Below the pieces are notes generated by a model. The model had not been told where the DNA came from. It saw nothing but the letters and a program-made list of their open reading frames with translations, and did no database searches. Positions 58,534-64,000 of a stretch of 64,000 nt of DNA are shown here, in pieces. Location: positions 16,793,501 through 16,857,500 of the forward strand of contig CM072801.1 in the NCBI GenBank assembly GCA_037013495.1, in the 5' to 3' direction. Numbering within the stretch: position 1 is the first letter of the stretch; each line of letters opens with the position of its first letter. The stretch comes from Hippophae tibetana (taxonomy: Eukaryota > Streptophyta > Magnoliopsida > Rosales > Elaeagnaceae). The position numbers and the translations under genes are program-made.

Positions 58534-58901
58534 CTGTGTACACAAATCATAACCATATAAGAATTAAAAATGTGTGAGAAAGATTCTTAAACCTGTCATG
58601 TACTGGAAAAATCTTTCTTTGGAAAGGAGCAAGGTAAAAAAGACTTAAGGGTCTATTTGTTTCTGTTTTCGAATTTGAGACCTAAAAGAATTTTTGATAG
58701 CAAAAGATGCTTTGAACCAAACATGATATAATTTATCAAAAGTATTTCTAGGGCTTAGAAAGCACATTTTGAGTTTAGTGGCATGTTTCTTCCTGAAAAT
58801 ATTCTCTTCCAAAATCACTTCTAACTCGAGGCAAAAGAAAAAAAGAAAGATTAAATTATGATCAATACCCAAAATTAAAGAAAAAAGTTTAACTTGATAA
58901 C

Positions 58902-59427
58902 CTGAGGTAGTTTATCTATAAAGCTAGCAGCATTGGCAAGTTCAGCAGTAGTCATAACCTCCTCAATAATCGCACCGTCCTTTCCATAAGCAATATTTTC
59001 TCTGATACTAGAGGTAAACAAGGTTGGTTCTTGGCTAACAAGCCCTATTTTCTGTCTAATCCATTTCAGTTAAAACTCTTTTAGATTAATATTATCAATA
59101 AGAACTTCACCATCCTGGGGATCATAAAATCTTTCAATCAAACTGATTACGGTAGATTTACCACTTCCACTCTGTCCAACTAAAGCTATGGTTACGCCAT
59201 TAGGTATTGATAGAGAAAATGCATTAAATATTTGTTCATCTGGTCTAGCAGGATAACTAAAATAAACATTCCTTAATTCTATATCTCCACGAATATCATC
59301 GAATTGTATCCCTTTATTGTCATAAGCATCAATATCCGACTTTCGGTTTATTGTCTCAAACATCTTGAAAGCTGTAGCTTTACCTGCAGCAAATGCACTT
59401 ATGCATGGTGATGCCTGCCCAAGTGGC
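58902..59427 (-). pseudogene. ABCB exon: end of TMD1 and NBD1 Walker A, one stop
   Basis: This encodes [20 protein letters not shown], then [39 protein letters not shown] and [17 protein letters not shown], then TAA (59070-59072) for the Gln of [11 protein letters not shown]. It continues with [19 protein letters not shown] to DKLPQ at a GT donor. The stop is a CAA to TAA change. Confidence 0.94.
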
Positions 59428-59795
59428 CTAAAATTATATCCAAGTTTAAGCATAAATTTACAATCATTTTCCAATAAAACACATACCATAAACTACTTAT
59501 TATTTAGAAGGTATTTATCGTATTCCTAAAAATAAAACACCAACACATAAAGTAGAGCACCCTTGTCCTAAATAGCGCATTATTTGGATATTTTACCAAA
59601 AATGTCCCACTATTAGGATTAATTAATCTGTGTATAACCTATAATACTTGTACATACCTTGTACATGAGTCATGTACAACTTAGCCTGAAAATAACTTGT
59701 AAATACTTTGTACAGTGCATAAAAGATGCCGAAAGTGATTGCATATTTAATGGAATGGAGATTAAAGGAGAAGAAAATGAAGTGTGTAAACTTAC

Positions 59796-60034
59796 AAAGA
59801 GCCAGTCATCATAGCAAAAATTACATTAATGACATCGCCTCCACTGTATCCTTTCTCAAGTATCATTTTTCCACCAAGCCATATAGCCAAACCATAACTA
59901 CAAAACACAATAAAGAGAATAGAACCTATTCCAATGCCTAATACCAAGCCCCCTCGAACGCCAACTTCATATGCATTTGCTAAGGACTTGTCATAGTTAG
60001 CAATGGCTTGCTTCTCCCCTGTGAACGATGCAAC
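59796..60034 (-). pseudogene. ABCB exon: TMD1 later helices
   Basis: This encodes [20 protein letters not shown], then GLVLGIGIGSILFIVFCSYG, LAIWLGGKMILEKGYSGGDV and INVIFAMMTGSL. It is open throughout, with a TAG acceptor and a GTAAG donor. It is missed by a start-codon-based search because it has no early ATG. Confidence 0.93.
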
Positions 60035-60122
60035 CTACACATAGAATGGTGATGAATTGATCATGATTATGAATTAAAACAAAATAAGAAAAGTTTAGAG
60101 TTAGTGTGATATGTGTCCTTAC

Positions 60123-60344
60123 AATTCTAATTGAACTAATTGTTTGCTCTACCACAGTTGCAGCTACTGAATAAGCAATTTGTCCACGTGCTGCCATCTT
60201 TCCCAATACAATGCTCATAACTGCACCAGAGATGACAAGAGCGGGTAGTGAAGATAATAGGACAAGGGTGAGAAGCCATCCTTTGGTCAATGCTATAATG
60301 AAGCCTTCTACAAATGTTGCCACTAATTGAATGAACTTTCCAAC
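60123..60344 (-). pseudogene. ABCB exon: TMD1 middle helices
   Basis: This encodes [60 protein letters not shown] and [14 protein letters not shown]. It is open, with a TTTCAG acceptor and a GTAAGG donor. Confidence 0.94.
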
Positions 60345-60631
60345 CTGAAATAAGTAAATGAAAGACGATTATCACCTTTTAATTTCATTTTTCGTTAAAT
60401 TATAACATAGAGCTCATTTTGTAATGTGATATATTTTCTATTTCCTATGTTAGAACTTAAGTTTTTAAATTTAGTGTTATTCTTTAAATAGTTTTGCTTT
60501 CAATTTTCATTTTCACATAACAATATATATGTGATTTGTTTTCATATCTTAAATAACATAAAACTAGTTTCAAACACAAGAAAGTAAAACCTGTTACAAA
60601 AGGAGCCCTAAATTTTGGCATTATATGATAC

Positions 60632-60804
60632 CTTTCACCCATTGCATCTTGAATAAGTACAGTATCACCTGACATCCTCTCAATAATTTCCCCTGTATTA
60701 GTTTCTTTATCAAAAAAGCTAATATCTTGCCTCAATATTGTTTTCAAGTATAGACTTCTTATTCTTGCAACTTGTCTCTCTCCTGTGACCATCCAACAAG
60801 TTAC
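60632..60804 (-). pseudogene. ABCB exon: TMD1 first intracellular region
   Basis: This encodes [40 protein letters not shown] and [17 protein letters not shown]. It is open, with a GCAAAG acceptor and a GAAAG/GTATCA donor. Confidence 0.94.
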
Positions 60805-60874
60805 CTTTGCAAAAGTGTAAACATTAAGCTAAACTCCTTGGTCCTATTATAAATTTTGAATTTAATGTACTTAC

Positions 60875-60929
60875 GTAAGAATGAAGCAACACAAGAGCCC
60901 AGAGCCAAGTACAGGAACTTCAGACATAC
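60875..60929 (-). pseudogene. ABCB short exon: TMD1 helix
   Basis: About 55 nt encoding VCLKFLYLALGSCVASFL, between a CATCAG acceptor and a GTAAGT donor. The last codon appears one base short compared with the usual ..FLQ junction, a possible small defect. Confidence 0.8.
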
Positions 60930-61734
60930 CTGATGATATAATTTACTAATTCATGACTCATTTAACATAACACATTCGAGTAAGACATTAGACACAAGAG
61001 ATATGCTAATAACAAACAACTTTGCACACAAGGTAAACAATATATATTTGTTTATGAAGAAATATTAGGCATTAATTTTCCAAAAACTCAAACTTGTAGG
61101 TGGTGAACTTAATAATTCATTTATACTCTTTAACATTCACCTTCAAGGGAGGGATACTTTATCCTCAAGAGTCAGTTTCTTTTTTTTTATTGTAAAGCTC
61201 ATGCAACTTTGAAATTTTAATTTATATTGGTGGTTACAATAGGGAATCAATCCTAAGACCTTTCTACTTTGTTACCATGTAGAAATATCATGCACTAATT
61301 CTCTCAATAGCTCAAGCTTGTGGAAGATGAGCATAAGGACTTATTTATACTCTTTAACAGTTTCGAAAGTCACCTTATTTAGGTTCAAGAATGAGCTTTA
61401 TTCTCTAGTTTAAGGAAAACTCACTTGGTAAAATATGAGGACCGTGTACAAAATTTGCACACCCGTGTAACCAGCTCCAAATGATTACAGGTGTGTGGAA
61501 AACCTACACGGCTTTGTAACATATTTTATAATATGACATGAAAAAAATTACGATTAAAAGGGGGTGAAAAAAAGTTGTTAACAGTTATGTGAATAACTCT
61601 AAATATAGTATAACTCAAATCTATTTCCCGAGCTTGTCCTTTTTTTATGCAAGTGAAACTAATAAGCTTCATGAATAAGTAAAGATAATGGACAAATGAA
61701 GATAATCAATTACTAGATTCAAGTAGAAGAATAC

Positions 61735-61952
61735 CTTAGACACTTTATGAACTATTAGTTTCTTGTTTCCATTGTCTCCAAAAGAGTTGACTAAACTTCC
61801 AAAGATAATAGCCATGATAGGCATACAGAGTCCATTTCCAATAGCAGTTATTGTGCCAACAAACATTAGCAAATAGTCTATGCAGTCAGCAAATGAGTAG
61901 AGCTATAGTATGACACTGTCTTGGTTTTTTGCTCATCCTTATTCGTCTTCAT
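61735..61952 (-). pseudogene. ABCB exon 1: N-terminus and first TMD1 helix, frameshifted
   Basis: From the ATG at 61952 (MKTNKDEQKTKTVSYY..) one base is missing before LYSFADCIDYLLMFVGTITA. The frame then gives GNGLCMPIMAIIFGSLVNSF and GDNGNKKLIVHKVSK to a GT donor. The true start may lie further upstream (an ATG near 62020 is followed at once by a stop), so the N-terminus is uncertain. Confidence 0.85.
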
Positions 61953-64000
61953 ATTGTGTTATTCTTTCATTTTTACTGAACTTTCTTCTTTTCATTCACT
62001 AGGATGTTGTATTTTCAAGTCTCCATCTATTCTATTTTTTTCAACCATGTCTGGTTATAGTTGAAAACAATAACACCTTAAGAAGAGAATTTGGATGTAT
62101 AAATGAAACATATATAGCTACAAGTGAACAGGATAGAGTAATGTAGTGGTTTAGAAAATTATATTCATTGGAAAAAATTTTAATAGTGCCGAGACTATGA
62201 AAGGTGCATTTTCTATTATATATTATTGTTTTATGATTATTTATATCCAAAAATATTATAGAGATTGATAAGTGAGCTAAATGACTAATAATTTCTTAAT
62301 GTTTTGCTGAGGTCGTTGTACATTAATGTTATATATTTTTTCTTAAGCTGTCCCAATTACAGTTTATTAAAATTTGCTTAAGCATGCATAAGAATCCAAA
62401 GTACTAAAAGTCATAAATGAAAAAAAACTAGATTTGGAAACCCCATGTAACCTTTTCCTTGTGCATTTCCATTAAGAGAAGTACTTTGAAAAAAAAAATT
62501 AGATCAACTAGCATTGGTGTGGATAATATAACATGAGATTTTAAGTGAAAATGCACGAAGATGAATCACAATATTGTTAGATGTTATAGCTTGAGTAATT
62601 CTTGTTATTTTATAAAATACATAACTTAAATAGGTAAAGCTACCTAAATTTTCATTTTGATTCAATGTATTACCTAATTTTTATTTTTTTACTCAATTTG
62701 GTACTCAAATTTCACTTTTGATTAAATTTACTATTGAAAGTTTGTTTTGATTCAAATTGCTACTCAAACTTGAAGATTATATTGTTAAGTAAGGAATTAA
62801 TGGTTGGGACGTATATTTTAAAACAGTGAATACACTAGTTGTACAAATTTTCTTAAATTGTACAATTAGGTACAAAGTAGACATCTGAAAAATATTATGT
62901 TATTGTTAAAATTTTGGGTATATTTGTCAATGATTCATTAATAAAATAGTGGGTTACCTTTAATCTTTTATGTTAATTTTTTATAACGAAATTTAAAAAA
63001 AAAAGTTGATTCATCAAATTAGAAAATACAGTTAATTAAACTTGTGAAATAAAACATTTTACCAAATATATATATATATATATAAGAGTGAAATATTGGT
63101 AAAATTATAAAATTTTAAGAAATTTTTGTACTTTGGTTTCTCAAAAAAAATTTGGAATCTAATTATATAATATAAATATTTTGTAAATAATTTTTTATTG
63201 TTAATTTTGTTCATGTAATTCTCATGTGTTTTTTCGTAATATATAAAAAATATGCATTTCTATGTTAAAAATATGATGTATATTTTTTTATAATATAAAT
63301 ATATATATATATATTTTTAGAGGGATTAAAAGTAAAATAATATAAATAACATTTTCATGTAAAAATTAGAAGACTTTATAAAATGGTAAATAACATTAAC
63401 CTTTCTTCTCCACTTTAATTATTTTTGTGAATGATCAAAGTAGGTTATATCTAATTATTGTACCTCTCACTTTGTATTATATTATTATGAGAATAATACT
63501 AACAATTAAGATTTTTAATGCTATTAGTCAGGAATTATATATAATGAAGTTGCTATGAATTTATCAATTTAATTAGAATATTTTAATATACTTGAATATT
63601 TTAGTACACTTGACATCTACCAACCATAAAAAAAAATAGCTAGCCTTAGATAGTGCAATATACTTATATATAATCCATGGCTAGTGATTGGGACTTAATG
63701 CTGGTTCAATAGTGTAGAATAATTATTTCAGTCCTTCCACCTAACCATAAATATATATTTTAGGCGATGGTTCAACGTATAAATAATTTAGACACTTATA
63801 TTTAATAAATTATCTCCTGTTTCAATATAATAATGAATATATATTTCTATTTGATTTTATTTTCTCTTTTGACTTTAAGAATTATTCCTTTAATTTAAAC
63901 TTAAATATTCGATAGAATTGGTAAAGTTGATTTGATTTGTATTATATAATAATAATTATAATGATTTGTTAATATAATTTATTAAATTTATTTTTCTACG
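61953..64000. other. AT-rich 5' flank of the ABCB pseudogene, no gene seen
   Basis: About 2 kb of AT-rich DNA with (TA)n runs near 63068-63085 and 63297-63315. I see no coding region, RNA gene or terminal repeats of a transposon. It would have contained the transporter's promoter; no TATA box can be singled out in such sequence. Confidence 0.6.

Larger units (their letters stand above)
49468..61952 (-). pseudogene. ABCB/MDR-type (P-glycoprotein) ABC transporter pseudogene
   Basis: Plant ABCB full transporters (TMD1-NBD1-TMD2-NBD2, about 1250-1290 residues) are plasma-membrane pumps, several moving auxin. Wording across the exons is closest to the ABCB4/ABCB11/ABCB21 group as I recall it. Twelve exons are readable from 61952 down to 49468. 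NBD1 keeps Walker A (GQSGSGKST), the Q-loop VSQEP, signature LSGGQKQR and Walker [16 protein letters not shown]2 keeps Walker A (GESGNGKST) and LSGGQKQR but has lost Walker B. Inactivating changes are a frameshift in exon 1, stops at 59070-59072, 52426-52428, 52078-52080, 51616-51618 and 50062-50064, a likely donor loss at 50985-50986, and an in-frame deletion near 49650. A Copia and a probable solo LTR lie in the intron between 58260 and 52490. Non-functional with high confidence. Confidence 0.95.

Noticed and set aside
1-64000. A novel functional multi-gene system such as a biosynthetic or defence cluster
   Set aside because: All host genes seen are broken and unrelated (PDC and ABCB), and the rest is explained by nested retrotransposons, one CACTA element and AT-rich spacer.

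Overview
The window is nuclear DNA of a flowering plant, most likely a eudicot. It is very AT-rich, with long A/T tracts and (TA)n runs, and its recognisable genes are spliced with standard GT..AG introns. The gene fragments are plant pyruvate decarboxylase (PDC) and a plant ABCB/MDR transporter. Most of the rest is nested Ty1/Copia and Ty3/Gypsy retrotransposons. I cannot name the species. No host gene here looks functional.

Layout, left half. 1-4674 is the 3' part of an old plus-strand Copia with its right LTR, which contains a 60-bp minisatellite. 4675-23625 is a broken tandem PDC locus on the minus strand. It holds one exon 1 (12837-13241), three copies of exon 2 (5656, 22424 and 23265), and one later exon (14947-15258). 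It is interrupted by a young Copia with identical LTRs in intron 1 (6881-12250), by an old Copia (17933-22355), and by an apparent mitochondrial DNA insertion (about 15973-16784) carrying a decayed tRNA-Ser(UGA). 23950-31965 is Gypsy debris: an integrase piece, an LTR with a 349-bp tandem duplication, a gag region, and an old LTR split by a younger GC-rich solo LTR with target duplication CCTTG.

Layout, right half. 32015-45844 is one Copia copy that hosts two minus-strand Gypsy insertions. The first (32556-35176) has target duplication AGAAG. The second (37749-45659) has target duplication AATTA and itself carries a non-autonomous CACTA transposon (41077-42037, target duplication CAA, 29-bp terminal inverted repeats, hairpin-like subterminal repeats). 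45845-49144 is another truncated Copia with its right LTR. 49468-61952 is a minus-strand ABCB transporter pseudogene with twelve recognisable exons, five in-frame stops, a frameshift and loss of the second Walker B. A Copia and a probable solo LTR sit in one of its introns. 61953-64000 is AT-rich flank.

How it fits together. Two host loci (PDC and ABCB) have decayed and become landing sites, so the boundaries and target duplications give a readable insertion order. I found no evidence for a novel functional system. The points most worth a second look are the PDC exon-2 triplication, the mitochondrial insert, the CACTA hairpin repeats, a roughly 70-bp non-homologous block between otherwise near-identical Gypsy LTRs, and paired TGACGTCA sites in two unrelated LTR elements.
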